A DNA stretch of 64,000 nt from Minicystis rosea (GTDB taxonomy: Bacteria; Myxococcota_A; Polyangia; Polyangiales; Polyangiaceae). Numbering within the stretch: position 1 is the stretch's first letter; each line of letters opens with the position of its first letter. The stretch spans positions 14,585,501 to 14,649,500 of the forward strand of contig CP016211.1 of NCBI GenBank assembly GCA_001931535.1, in the 5' to 3' direction. The translations under genes and the position numbers were made by a program. This document shows positions 1 to 7,986 of the stretch, in pieces. The notes beneath the pieces were generated by a model that saw only the letters and a list, made by a program, of their open reading frames with translations, did no database searches and had not been told where the DNA came from.

Positions 1-306
1 TTGGAGGCCGACGATCGCGGTCGAGAGCGCTTCGAGGATGTCCGCGCCGCAGGTCGGTGCGGATCCGCCGGTGCCCGTGGTTGCGCCGCCGCTGCCCGTG
101 GTTGCGCCGCCGGTGCCCGTGGTGGCATTGGTCGAGCTGCTGGAGCTGCCGGTGCTCGTGAGGGCGCCGCCGGTGCCTGCGCTGCTGGAGGTGGTGGCGT
201 CCGACCCGCCCGCGCTCGAGGACGAAAGCGCATTGGGAGACGAGGAGCACGCCGCGAGCGCGAGCGTCGCGACGAATACGGAGACGGCAATGCAATGGCT
301 CGACAT
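1..306 (-). CDS. Lipoprotein of unknown function, cut by the left window edge
   Basis: Starts at the ATG read on the minus strand from 306 and runs off the window, giving 102 codons. The N-terminus MSSHCIAVSVFVATLALAAC is a signal peptide with a clear LAAC lipobox (lipid Cys at residue 20). A long Ser/Thr/Gly linker with repeated TTGTGGA units follows, and then TCGADILEALSTAIVGL begins a folded domain. Such linkers right after the lipobox are common in Polyangiales lipoproteins. The gene lies 155 bp downstream of the subtilase gene, on the same strand. The domain that would reveal its function is outside the window. Confidence 0.7.
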   Translation of the reverse strand, partial: MSSHCIAVSVFVATLALAACSSSPNALSSSSAGGSDATTSSSAGTGGALTSTGSSSSSTNATTGTGGATTGSGGATTGTGGSAPTCGADILEALSTAIVGLQ

Positions 307-461
307 GCGCCGGCGGTAGAGAGGACGGAGGTTCGCGTCAAGCAACGCTCCGCGACGTTTCGGTGACGAATCGAATGCTCGTTCTCCCGCGAGGAGCTGC
401 CTTCGATCGAGACGAGGTCATTCCGGCGATGCGCGACCGTGACCGGCACGAGCGAGCGCAG

Positions 462-2963
462 CTACGGCGTGCGCGATGATGTCCTGTGCGCGATCTTTCG
501 GCGTCGCACGAACAGGGCCGCGGCGGTGATGAGGGCCATGGATGCCGCGCCTGCGCCGCCCGTGCGGCCGGTGCTGCTGCTCGCACAGGCGCCCGACGTC
601 GTGCCGATGCGCGGGTCGGTGCCGGCCCAAACGTCGTTGCCGACGACGAGCGTCGTCGTGCCCATCGACACGCCGGCGTAGGCGACGTCGACCGTGATCT
701 GCCCGCCCGTGTCGCCTTCCTTGCCGGTGAAGGCGAAGCGCCACATGCCCTGTCGCACCTTCGTGAGCGGCTGATAGAGGACGCCGCCGTCGACGCTGAC
801 GGTGAGCTTGCTGCCGTCGATGCCGGCGGCGAGCGAGCCGTCGAGCTTGCGGAGCTGGATCGTCCCCCACACGGGCCACGTCGGGTCGGGCCGCGCATAA
901 GCGCTCGAGAGCGTGTACCAGCTCTTCGAGAGATCTGGATCCGCGGGCGTCTGCATGGCGTCGAGCAACGCGAGGCGCGCGCCCTCCACGTCGAGCGAGC
1001 CCGGCCCGAGCTGGATGGGATCGGGCACGTGGCCTTGGGGCCGCCGCGCGCCGGCTTGCAGCACTTCGGTGACGCGCGCCTGCGTGAGCGTCGGATCGAG
1101 CGACATGAGGAGCGCGATCGCGCCGGCCACGTGCGGCGACGACATCGAGGTGCCGGCGGCGAGCGCGTGGCGGGTGTCCATCATGGCGCAGTTCGGATCC
1201 TGCTTCGGGCAACCTGGGAGCGTGAACAGACCGCCCGCGTGCGTGCGCGGATCGGCGTCCGTCGCCATGGCCGCCGCGACGAAGCCGCCGGGCGCGCTGA
1301 TCTCCGGCTTCTGCACGCCGAGCGGCGTGGGCCCGTCGGCGCTGAAGTAACACGAGCCATCGGCGACGGGGGTCAGGTCGTCGCCCAGCTTGTCGAGCTC
1401 GATGGTGGGCCCGGAGAGCGGCGTCCAGGAGACGCGGTTGATCGTGCAGCCGACCGCGAGCAGCGCGGGGGCGCTCGCGGGGACGTTGATCGTGCCTTGT
1501 CGGATCGATCGCCCGAAGAAGAGCTCTTGGTCCGCGTCGCCGGTGCCCGTGACCCACAGCGACGCGTCGCCCGAGCCGCGCAGCACGATGGCGAACTCGC
1601 CCTCCGGCCAGCGCCCCGTCCACACGACGACGGCGCTGTTGGTGTCCGGCGAGATCGCGGGGTTCGACTTGGGCAGGTTGTTCACCACGCCGGCCTTGAC
1701 CGCCTCGGAGCCGCTGCCGTGGCTGTAGGCGCCGTCGTCGCCGGGGCCCGTGAGCCCGATCCACGTCGAGCCTCCCGGGCCTTCGAGCCCGACGTCCACC
1801 TCGTCGCCGGGCCGGAACGTGATCCACACGAACGCCTGCCCATCCTTCGCGGCGCTCGCGACGATGGGGACGCGCGTCACCTCGTGCTTCGCCACGTGCA
1901 CCTCGGTGTGGATCCCGTACGGCCCGCGGCCATCGCCCATCTCCAAGAGCGAGCCGCTGTTGCCCGCGGCGATCACGATGGCGCGCCCCGGCTTGTCGTC
2001 GCCGACGAAGGCCGACAGCCCTTCTTCCAGCGAGCTCTTCCCGTCGTGGGATCCGTAGTCGCCGCCCACGCTGAGGTTGAGCACGACGGGGAGCTTGCGC
2101 GGCACCTTCGGCGTCGTTCCGTCGGCGCTCGGCTTCTCGGCGTCGCAGTCATCCATGGAGTCGGCGCAGTCGAAGACGAAGCGCGCCGCGTTGAGGATGT
2201 CGGCGTCGTAGAACCCGCTGCCGTCCGTCGGCGCCGCCACGACGAGCGTCGCCCCCGGCGCCATGCCCACGAAGCGGGGCTTCGCGCTCACCATCAGCCC
2301 GCCGTTCCCCGCCGCGATCGAGGCCACGTGCGTGCCGTGCCCCTCCGGATCGCGCACGCCGGGCGCGTTGTCCTCGATCATCTTGTTGATGTCGTCGGCC
2401 GAGAAGATGGCGCACGCCGTCTGATCCGGATCGGTGCAGCCGTACTTCTTCTCGAGATCCGGATGGAGCCCCCGGGGCGCGCCGCCCGTGAAGAGCCAGG
2501 CGATGCGCGTCTTGCCGTTCGCGTCGCGGAAGTCCGGGTGCATGATGTCGATGCCGGTGTCGATCACGCCGACGACGGTGCCCGCCCCATCATGATCCGT
2601 CGCGGCGCGGAACTGCGTCGCGCGCGTCCACTTACCCGACTGATCGAGGAGCGGCTTGAGGCGCGGCGTGACGGCGAGCGGGAGATCGGGGTGCGTCGCG
2701 ACGAACGGCGACAACGTGTCGGGTGAAAGACGAACGGCCCCGAACCCCGGCGCCACCGGCATGAGCCCGAGCGAGGCCGCCGACACGCCTTTGGGCAGCG
2801 CCACCGTCACTGGCACGCGCCCGAGGCGATCACCCATCGGGTGAAGGCGGCCCGGCGTGTCGAGGAGGCGAACGATCCGCGCGGCGAGCGGCTCGGCGTG
2901 GGCGGACGTTGCGAAGGTGAGGAGCGCGGCGGAGGCGAAGGATGAAAGCAAACGGCGGCGCAC
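462..2963 (-). CDS. Secreted subtilisin-family (S8) serine protease
   Basis: An 833-aa protein with a GTG start and a signal peptide ending near AHA (residue 23). The catalytic triad is visible: Asp135 in GVIDTGID, His209 in GHGTHVAS and Ser606 in GTSMSSPHVAG. The oxyanion Asn is about residue 335 in AAGNSGS. A large insert between Asn and Ser and a C-terminal beta-rich region make it longer than classical subtilisin. The C-terminus has a single Cys, a hydrophobic helix (ASMALITAAALFV) and an RRRK stop, resembling a degenerate MYXO-CTERM sorting tail. It begins 36 bp after the acyl-CoA carboxylase gene on the same strand, so the two may be cotranscribed. No strong ribosome binding site is seen. 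Role inferred: secreted or surface-held proteolysis. Confidence 0.93.
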   Translation of the reverse strand: MRRRLLSSFASAALLTFATSAHAEPLAARIVRLLDTPGRLHPMGDRLGRVPVTVALPKGVSAASLGLMPVAPGFGAVRLSPDTLSPFVATHPDLPLAVTPRLKPLLDQSGKWTRATQFRAATDHDGAGTVVGVIDTGIDIMHPDFRDANGKTRIAWLFTGGAPRGLHPDLEKKYGCTDPDQTACAIFSADDINKMIEDNAPGVRDPEGHGTHVASIAAGNGGLMVSAKPRFVGMAPGATLVVAAPTDGSGFYDADILNAARFVFDCADSMDDCDAEKPSADGTTPKVPRKLPVVLNLSVGGDYGSHDGKSSLEEGLSAFVGDDKPGRAIVIAAGNSGSLLEMGDGRGPYGIHTEVHVAKHEVTRVPIVASAAKDGQAFVWITFRPGDEVDVGLEGPGGSTWIGLTGPGDDGAYSHGSGSEAVKAGVVNNLPKSNPAISPDTNSAVVVWTGRWPEGEFAIVLRGSGDASLWVTGTGDADQELFFGRSIRQGTINVPASAPALLAVGCTINRVSWTPLSGPTIELDKLGDDLTPVADGSCYFSADGPTPLGVQKPEISAPGGFVAAAMATDADPRTHAGGLFTLPGCPKQDPNCAMMDTRHALAAGTSMSSPHVAGAIALLMSLDPTLTQARVTEVLQAGARRPQGHVPDPIQLGPGSLDVEGARLALLDAMQTPADPDLSKSWYTLSSAYARPDPTWPVWGTIQLRKLDGSLAAGIDGSKLTVSVDGGVLYQPLTKVRQGMWRFAFTGKEGDTGGQITVDVAYAGVSMGTTTLVVGNDVWAGTDPRIGTTSGACASSSTGRTGGAGAASMALITAAALFVRRRKIAHRTSSRTP

Positions 2964-2999
2964 GGCCGAAGCGTAGCGCGCCGCCGCTCCGAGCGGTCC

Positions 3000-4532
3000 T
3001 CAAACCGGCGGGACGATGTGCTTCTTGTGCGGCCGATCTTGAACGCGGCCCGCGTAGCGATCGAACCTGCGCGCCACTTCACGACGCAGATCGTTGGCCG
3101 GCACCACGGCGTCGATCACGAGGTCGCTCGCGAGCTTCACGAGATCGATGTCGGCGCGGTACTCGTCGCGGAGCTTCTGCACGAGCGCGTCGCGCTCCGG
3201 CCCTTCCGGGACCGCTTGGATCTTGTTGTAGTACACCGCGTTCACCGCCGCGCTCGGCCCCATCACCGCGATGGACGCCGTCGGCAGCGCGATGCACTCG
3301 TCGGGCGCGAACGCGGGCCCGCACATGGCGTAGAGGCCCGCGCCGTAGGCCTTGCGCACGATCACGGAGAGCTTCGGCACCGTGGCCTCGCTCACCGCGG
3401 CGATCATCTTCGCGCCTGCGCGGATGATGCCCTGCTTCTCCACCACCGTCCCGATCATGAACCCGGGCACGTCGGCCAAGTAGAGCAGGGGAATGTTGAA
3501 CGCGTCGCACAGCCAGATGAAGCGCGCCGCCTTGTCCGCCGAGTCGACGAAGAGCACACCGCCCTTGTATTTCGGCTGATTGGCCACGATGCCCACCACG
3601 CGTCCCTCGACGCGCGCGAGCCCGGTGATGATCTCCTTGGCCCAGAGCTTCTTGATCTCCACGAAGCTCCCCGCGTCCACGATCGTGTCGATGACCGTGA
3701 ACATGTCGAAGGGCTTGTTCTCGTCGACCGGGATCACCTGATCGAGCGGCTTCAGGCCCTCCTTCGGCGCGCGCGCCGCGATGGGCGCGGGCGTCTGATC
3801 ACAGCTCTGCGGCATGAGCGCGATGTAGCGGCGCGCGAAGGCGATCGCGTCCTCCTCGGACTTCACGAGCACGTCGCCGCAGCCCGACTCGGCGCAGTGC
3901 ATGCGGGCGCCGCCGAGCTCCTCGAGCGAGACCTTCTCGCCGATGACCATCTCGGCCATGCGCGGCGAGCCGAGGTACATGCTGGCGTTGCCCTCGACCA
4001 TCACGAGCACGTCGCAGAACGCGGGGATGTACGCGCCGCCCGCCGCCGACGGCCCGAAGAGCAGGCACACCTGCGGGATCTGCCCCGACATCGAGACCTG
4101 GTTGTAGAAGATGCGCCCCGCGCCGCGGCGGCCGGGGAACATCTCGATCTGATCGGTGATGCGCGCGCCCGCCGAGTCGACCAGGTAGAAGAGCGGGCAG
4201 CGCAGGCGCGCGGCCGTCTCTTGCACGCGGAGGATCTTCTCCACGGTGCGGCGGCCCCACGAGCCGGCCTTCACGGTGGAGTCGTTGGCCATCACGCACA
4301 CGGTGCGGCCGTCGATGGTCCCGCTGCCGGTGATCACGCCGTCGGCGGGCAGCTCGGGATCGACCGCGTTGGCGAGCGCGGCGTCCTCGAGGAAGCTGCC
4401 CGCGTCGAGGAGCATCTCCACGCGCTTCCGCGCGAACAGCTTGCCCTGTTCGGCGTTCTTCTCGTGGTACTTGGGCGCGCCCCCCTTCTCGACGCGCGCG
4501 TGCAGGTCCCGGATCTTCTGGTCGAGCGACAT
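3000..4532 (-). CDS. Acyl-CoA carboxylase, carboxyltransferase (beta) subunit
   Basis: A 510-aa protein; the ATG at 4532 (MSLDQKIRDLHARVEKGG) fits the family N-terminus better than an upstream in-frame extension of low-complexity Arg/Ala sequence. It has the two-part crotonase fold of biotin-dependent carboxyltransferases. The N-half contains VDSAGARI and GPSAAGGAYIPA (oxyanion loop). The C-half contains DVPGFMIG and RKAYGAGLYAM. Such subunits transfer CO2 from carboxybiotin to an acyl-CoA (propionyl-, methylcrotonyl- or acetyl-CoA). The substrate cannot be fixed by eye. No biotin carboxylase or carrier gene lies next to it, so the partner must be elsewhere. Confidence 0.93.
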   Translation of the reverse strand: MSLDQKIRDLHARVEKGGAPKYHEKNAEQGKLFARKRVEMLLDAGSFLEDAALANAVDPELPADGVITGSGTIDGRTVCVMANDSTVKAGSWGRRTVEKILRVQETAARLRCPLFYLVDSAGARITDQIEMFPGRRGAGRIFYNQVSMSGQIPQVCLLFGPSAAGGAYIPAFCDVLVMVEGNASMYLGSPRMAEMVIGEKVSLEELGGARMHCAESGCGDVLVKSEEDAIAFARRYIALMPQSCDQTPAPIAARAPKEGLKPLDQVIPVDENKPFDMFTVIDTIVDAGSFVEIKKLWAKEIITGLARVEGRVVGIVANQPKYKGGVLFVDSADKAARFIWLCDAFNIPLLYLADVPGFMIGTVVEKQGIIRAGAKMIAAVSEATVPKLSVIVRKAYGAGLYAMCGPAFAPDECIALPTASIAVMGPSAAVNAVYYNKIQAVPEGPERDALVQKLRDEYRADIDLVKLASDLVIDAVVPANDLRREVARRFDRYAGRVQDRPHKKHIVPPV

Positions 4533-4723
4533 GGCCGGGGCGCATAGCGCAGGGGGGCCCAGGAGACCATGGAACGTTTCGCGCGGAGCCTCTCGACGCA
4601 GGCCAGCGACGCGCTTGCCGCGCCTCCATGCGGGCCGCAGCGGGCTCATCCGGCCGCTCCGACGTGCGCGGCGCCTCATGATAGGTTCGCGTCATGCCGG
4701 CCGGCGTCCTCGATGTGTGCGGG

Positions 4724-5746
4724 ATGCGGCGCGCCTCGCGCTGCGCCCTGGCCGTGCCGGCGCTGCTCAGCGTGCTTGCTGCGACCGGCCCGGCGCGGGC
4801 CGCGCCGCCGCGCGCGGCGTCGCTCGGTTGGACGCGGCTGCCGGGCGCCGAGGCGTGCGTCGGAACGCGCGATCTGGCCTTGGCGGTGGAGCGCCGGTTG
4901 AAGCGGGCCATCTTCGTCTCGGCCGCGCTCGCGGATGTGGCCGTGGAGGGGAGGATCGAGCGCGCCGGTGATCCAGATCGCTGGCACGCAGTGTTCACGG
5001 TGTCGGATCCCCACGGCGCGGTGCTCGGCACGCGTGAGGTCTCGAGCTCCGAGCAGAGCTGCCGGGCGATCGACGAGGAGCTCGCGCTCGTCGTCGCGCT
5101 GATGATCGATCCCGAGGCCGCCTTGTCCCCCCAGCCCGCTGCCGCGCCGTCCTTCACGCCGCCGCCCGCCCCGTGCGCCCCCTCCTTCGCGCCGCCCATC
5201 CCGTGCACGCCGCCGCCGGCCCGCTCGTGGCACGTCGGCGTCTCGCTGGGGCCGGCGATCGCGCTCGGGCTCCTGCCGCGCACGGGGGCAGCGGCGCAGC
5301 TCCGCGCGCGCATCGTCCCGCCTCGCTTCTGGGCCTTCGAGGTAGGCGGGATGATCTGGTTCCCGAACGAGGTCCACGCCGGGACGTTCGGAGGGCGTTT
5401 CTCGCTCGCCGGCGTGTTTCTCTCCGTGTGCCCGCTCACCGTCACCGGGTTCGACGTGCAGCTCTCGACCTGCGCGGGCGCCCAGCTCGGCGCCGTCCAC
5501 GCCGGGGGGCTGGGCTTCGACCGCGTCGAGGAGCACGAGCGCGTCGTCTTCGACTTCACCCTCGGGGCGCGCTTCGGACGCCGCATCGCCGGCCCCATCG
5601 CCGCCGTCGTCGGGCTCGGCCTGCTGATCCCCACCACCCGCGATCGCTTCTATTACGAGGACGCGATGGGCGCTCGGGCGGAGCTCTTCCGGAGGTCGCC
5701 GGCAGCGGGGGTGCTCGACGCAGGGATCGGTATCGAGATTCCTTGA
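4724..5746 (+). CDS. Exported hypothetical protein at the head of an ECF sigma operon
   Basis: About 340 aa. I chose the ATG at 4724 because it begins a normal signal peptide (MRRASRCALAVPALLSVLAA, cleavage near ARA); an in-frame ATG at 4694 would add ten residues in front of it. The N-half (PGAEACVGTRDLALAVERRL...) reads like a small globular periplasmic domain. A Pro-rich linker with Cys-Pro pairs follows, and then a Gly/aromatic-rich region that could form outer-membrane beta strands. The stop overlaps a possible TTG start of the sigma factor gene, so the two are likely coupled. I do not recognise a named family; a sensing or envelope role is inferred from position only. Confidence 0.75.
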   Translation: MRRASRCALAVPALLSVLAATGPARAAPPRAASLGWTRLPGAEACVGTRDLALAVERRLKRAIFVSAALADVAVEGRIERAGDPDRWHAVFTVSDPHGAVLGTREVSSSEQSCRAIDEELALVVALMIDPEAALSPQPAAAPSFTPPPAPCAPSFAPPIPCTPPPARSWHVGVSLGPAIALGLLPRTGAAAQLRARIVPPRFWAFEVGGMIWFPNEVHAGTFGGRFSLAGVFLSVCPLTVTGFDVQLSTCAGAQLGAVHAGGLGFDRVEEHERVVFDFTLGARFGRRIAGPIAAVVGLGLLIPTTRDRFYYEDAMGARAELFRRSPAAGVLDAGIGIEIP

Positions 5747-5787
5747 GCGGCCTTCATAAGAATGGAGAGGAGCCGCCGCTCACGGGG

Positions 5788-6399
5788 GTGAACGCCGATC
5801 TGCAGGCTGCGGACGCCGACCTCGCGGCGCTTCCCGACTTCGATCGGGTCTTCCGGGTGCACGCGCCCTTCGTCTGGCGCGCGCTCCAGGGGTTGGGGGT
5901 CCGCGAGGCCGACCTGGAGGACGTCTGTCAGGAGGTGTTCTTGGTCGTGCATCGCAAGCTCGGCGCCTTCCAGGGGCGCTCCTCGATCCGGACCTGGATC
6001 TACGGGATCGCGCTCCACGCGGCGTCGGAGTACCGGCGCCGCCCGCACCTCCGGCGGGAGGAGATCGCCGCCGCGCCGCCGGAGCAGAGCCTGCCCGCGC
6101 CGCAGCACGAAGCGCTGGAGCTGCGCCGCGCGGCCCAGCGCCTCGACGCAGCCCTCGCGCGGCTCGACGACGACAAGCGAGCGGTGTTCGTTCTCTACGA
6201 GATCGAGGAGCTGCCGATGAGCGAGGTGGCCGAGGCCGTGGGTTGTCCGCTTCAGACGGCGTACTCGCGCCTGCACGCGGCGCGGAGGCTGGTCGAGGAG
6301 GCCCTCTCCGCCGAGGAGCGAGGCGAAGCCGAGCGCCCGCGCACCGCCGCCGCAGGCGTGGCTCCCTCGTCGCCACGGCTCGAAAGGAGCCGGCGATGA
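5788..6399 (+). CDS. RNA polymerase ECF-type sigma factor
   Basis: About 203 aa from the GTG at 5788; an alternative TTG at 5743 overlaps the preceding stop and cannot be excluded. Region 2 is visible at residues 20-90 with DLEDVCQEVF and SSIRTWIYGIALHAASEYRR. Region 4 lies at about 115-172, with the helix-turn-helix ELPMSEVAEAVGCPLQTAYS followed by RLHAARR. It would direct RNA polymerase to an envelope- or stress-type regulon. Its stop overlaps the next start (ATGA at 6396), so the following protein is translationally coupled and is the best candidate for its regulator. Confidence 0.93.
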   Translation: MNADLQAADADLAALPDFDRVFRVHAPFVWRALQGLGVREADLEDVCQEVFLVVHRKLGAFQGRSSIRTWIYGIALHAASEYRRRPHLRREEIAAAPPEQSLPAPQHEALELRRAAQRLDAALARLDDDKRAVFVLYEIEELPMSEVAEAVGCPLQTAYSRLHAARRLVEEALSAEERGEAERPRTAAAGVAPSSPRLERSRR

Positions 6400-7217
6400 A
6401 CGCGCGCCGTGATCCGCCGCGCCTCCTCGATCCGCGCTCCAGCGCGCCGGACGCCGTGCGTTCGGCGCTCCGCGCAGGCCGCGCGCGCCTGCCGGAGGCC
6501 GATCAGCTCGCCCGGCTCGCCGCGAAGCTTCCGCTGGGCGGCGGCCCTGGGCCGTCCGGCTCGGGCCCCGAAGCGCCTCCGCTCGGGGCCGGCGCTGCGT
6601 CGCTGGCCGCGCCCTCGGTGCTCCCCGGCGTGCTGATCGGCGCCGCGCTCGCCGTCGCGCTCGTGGGCGCCTCGTGGTGGCGCGAGATGCGCGCCGTCGC
6701 GCCTGCGTCGAGCGCGGTGGTTGGAGCGAGACGTGAGCCGATGCCTGCGCCGGAGGCTCCCCGCTTGCCCGCGCCTCCGGAGCGCTCCGAGCCTGTGTCC
6801 CTCACCGTCGTGCGCCCCTTTCCGCCGGCGGCGCCGCGGCCCCCGGCCGCCCCGCAGGAGGCGAGGGCCACGGAGAGCGCCGCGCCGACCGCGCCCTCTC
6901 CATCGGCGGGGCCGAGCGTTGCGGCGTCACCGACCGCGCCGCGCGAGGGCTTCGAGAGCGAGTCGCAGCTCCTGCAACGCGCTCACGACGCCCTCTCCAA
7001 CCCGGCGGAGGCGTTGCGCATCACGGACGAGCACCTCGCGCGCTTCCCGGCGGGGATGCTCTCGCAGGAGCGCGAGGTGCTCGCCGTCACGGCGCTGCTC
7101 GCGCTCGGCCGCAGCGGCGAGGCCCGGGCACGGGCGGCGCGCTTCGTCGCGCTGCACCCGACCTCGGCCTACCGCGGTCGGATCGAGGTCTTGATCCCGG
7201 ATCTGAACCCCCGGTGA
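6396..7217 (+). CDS. Single-pass membrane protein, probable ECF partner (anti-sigma-like)
   Basis: 273 aa, with an AAAGGAG ribosome binding site ending 7 nt before the ATG. About 75 cytoplasmic residues precede one membrane helix (SVLPGVLIGAALAVALVGAS, about 75-95). A long Pro/Ala-rich stretch follows and then a C-terminal helical domain (ESQLLQRAHDALSNPAEAL...) that resembles tetratricopeptide repeats. The topology, with a cytoplasmic N-terminus, one helix and an exported C-terminus, matches anti-sigma factors. No zinc-binding HxxxCxxC motif is present, so the role is inferred from coupling to the sigma gene. The pattern of an ECF gene followed by a TM-TPR protein is, from general knowledge, common in myxobacteria. 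Confidence 0.8.
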   Translation: MNARRDPPRLLDPRSSAPDAVRSALRAGRARLPEADQLARLAAKLPLGGGPGPSGSGPEAPPLGAGAASLAAPSVLPGVLIGAALAVALVGASWWREMRAVAPASSAVVGARREPMPAPEAPRLPAPPERSEPVSLTVVRPFPPAAPRPPAAPQEARATESAAPTAPSPSAGPSVAASPTAPREGFESESQLLQRAHDALSNPAEALRITDEHLARFPAGMLSQEREVLAVTALLALGRSGEARARAARFVALHPTSAYRGRIEVLIPDLNPR

Positions 7218-7232
7218 CGAGGAGTGACTGTC

Positions 7233-7679
7233 ATGCATCACCATTCGCTTAGAGCTATTCCGTTCGTCGCCGTCGCCTTGGCCGCGGCGGCGCTGGCCAG
7301 TGCGTGCGGCGGCGACATCAGGCTCGGAGAGCAGCTCCCGGACACGACCGCGGGCGGGACGACGACCGCGAGCACCGGCGGCGCGGGAGGCGCGGGGAAC
7401 CATGGAGGCGCCGGTGGCTCGGGCGCTGGTGGGAGCTGCGCCGCGAACTGTGCGGCGTCGCTCGTCGAGGGTGGTTTCCCGTGCGCCAATCCAGGGCTCT
7501 TGAAGCACGAGGAGCTTTATGGCTGCGCTTGCGGCACCATGGCGAAGTGCGAAGTCGAGTGCTTTCCGGGGAGCACGGCGCCTGACGACTTCTGCGCGGA
7601 CGGCCCGGCGAGCGAGGCTTGCAGGAGCTGCCTCCAGGCGAAGTGCACCACGGACTACGATAGCTGCCTGGTGAACTGA
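7233..7679 (+). CDS. Small cysteine-rich lipoprotein
   Basis: 148 aa. The ATG at 7233 was chosen because GAGGAG lies 8 nt upstream; an in-frame GTG at 7224 sits inside that site. The signal peptide ends in LASAC (lipid Cys25). A Gly-rich TTASTGGAGGAGNHGGAGG linker leads to a compact domain with about 12 cysteines in 85 residues (spacings such as CAANC, GCACG, CRSCLQAKC), suggesting a disulfide-knotted surface domain. It follows the sigma/anti-sigma-like pair by 15 bp and is probably the last gene of that operon. No family recognised. Confidence 0.8.
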   Translation: MHHHSLRAIPFVAVALAAAALASACGGDIRLGEQLPDTTAGGTTTASTGGAGGAGNHGGAGGSGAGGSCAANCAASLVEGGFPCANPGLLKHEELYGCACGTMAKCEVECFPGSTAPDDFCADGPASEACRSCLQAKCTTDYDSCLVN

Positions 7680-7693
7680 TTCACGGGGCGGGG

Positions 7694-7723
7694 CCGCGCC
7701 TGCGCTGGAACGCGCGGGCGCGG
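7694..7723 (+). terminator. Strong GC hairpin after the ECF operon
   Basis: A 12-bp stem (CCGCGCCTGCGC with GCGCGGGCGCGG, one T-G wobble) and a six-base loop begin 14 nt after the stop of the lipoprotein gene. There is no U-run, as is frequent in very GC-rich genomes. The terminator role is inferred from position. Confidence 0.5.
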
Positions 7724-7929
7724 GCCCGGGTGCATGCCCCTGAGTCGGTTGCTTTCTTCCTTGGAAGGACGCGACGCGGCCCGTTTCACCGCGCGGCTGC
7801 GACTGCGTCGTGAGTCGTCTCGCCGAGCGAGCGACGTGTTCACGCGCATTCGCGTGCAGACGCGCCGACGGCACGGCCTCGCGGCGATGGCTCGCCGAAG
7901 CCGGCCGCTCGTCGGCCTCGCCGAATCAG

Positions 7930-7972
7930 GTCGGGCGGCTCGCCGGTGCTCCACCCGGCGAGCCGGCCCGAC
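7930..7972. terminator. 17-bp inverted repeat between convergent genes
   Basis: GTCGGGCGGCTCGCCGG at 7930-7946 pairs with CCGGCGAGCCGGCCCGAC at 7955-7972, leaving one bulged C and an eight-base loop. It ends 14 nt before the stop of the minus-strand gene at 7987. It probably ends transcription of that gene and may work in both directions. Confidence 0.5.
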
Positions 7973-7986
7973 GCAGCGGCGTCGTG

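Larger units (their letters stand above)
7680..7986. other. Gap between convergent genes
   Basis: 307 bp between the Cys-rich lipoprotein gene (plus) and the sorting-tail protein gene (minus). It contains the two hairpins listed separately. No open frame has a start, ribosome binding site and protein-like composition. Confidence 0.6.

Noticed and set aside
486..2726. A 746-codon plus-strand frame across the subtilase
   Set aside because: The minus strand carries the full Asp/His/Ser triad, and the plus product is charged low-complexity sequence.
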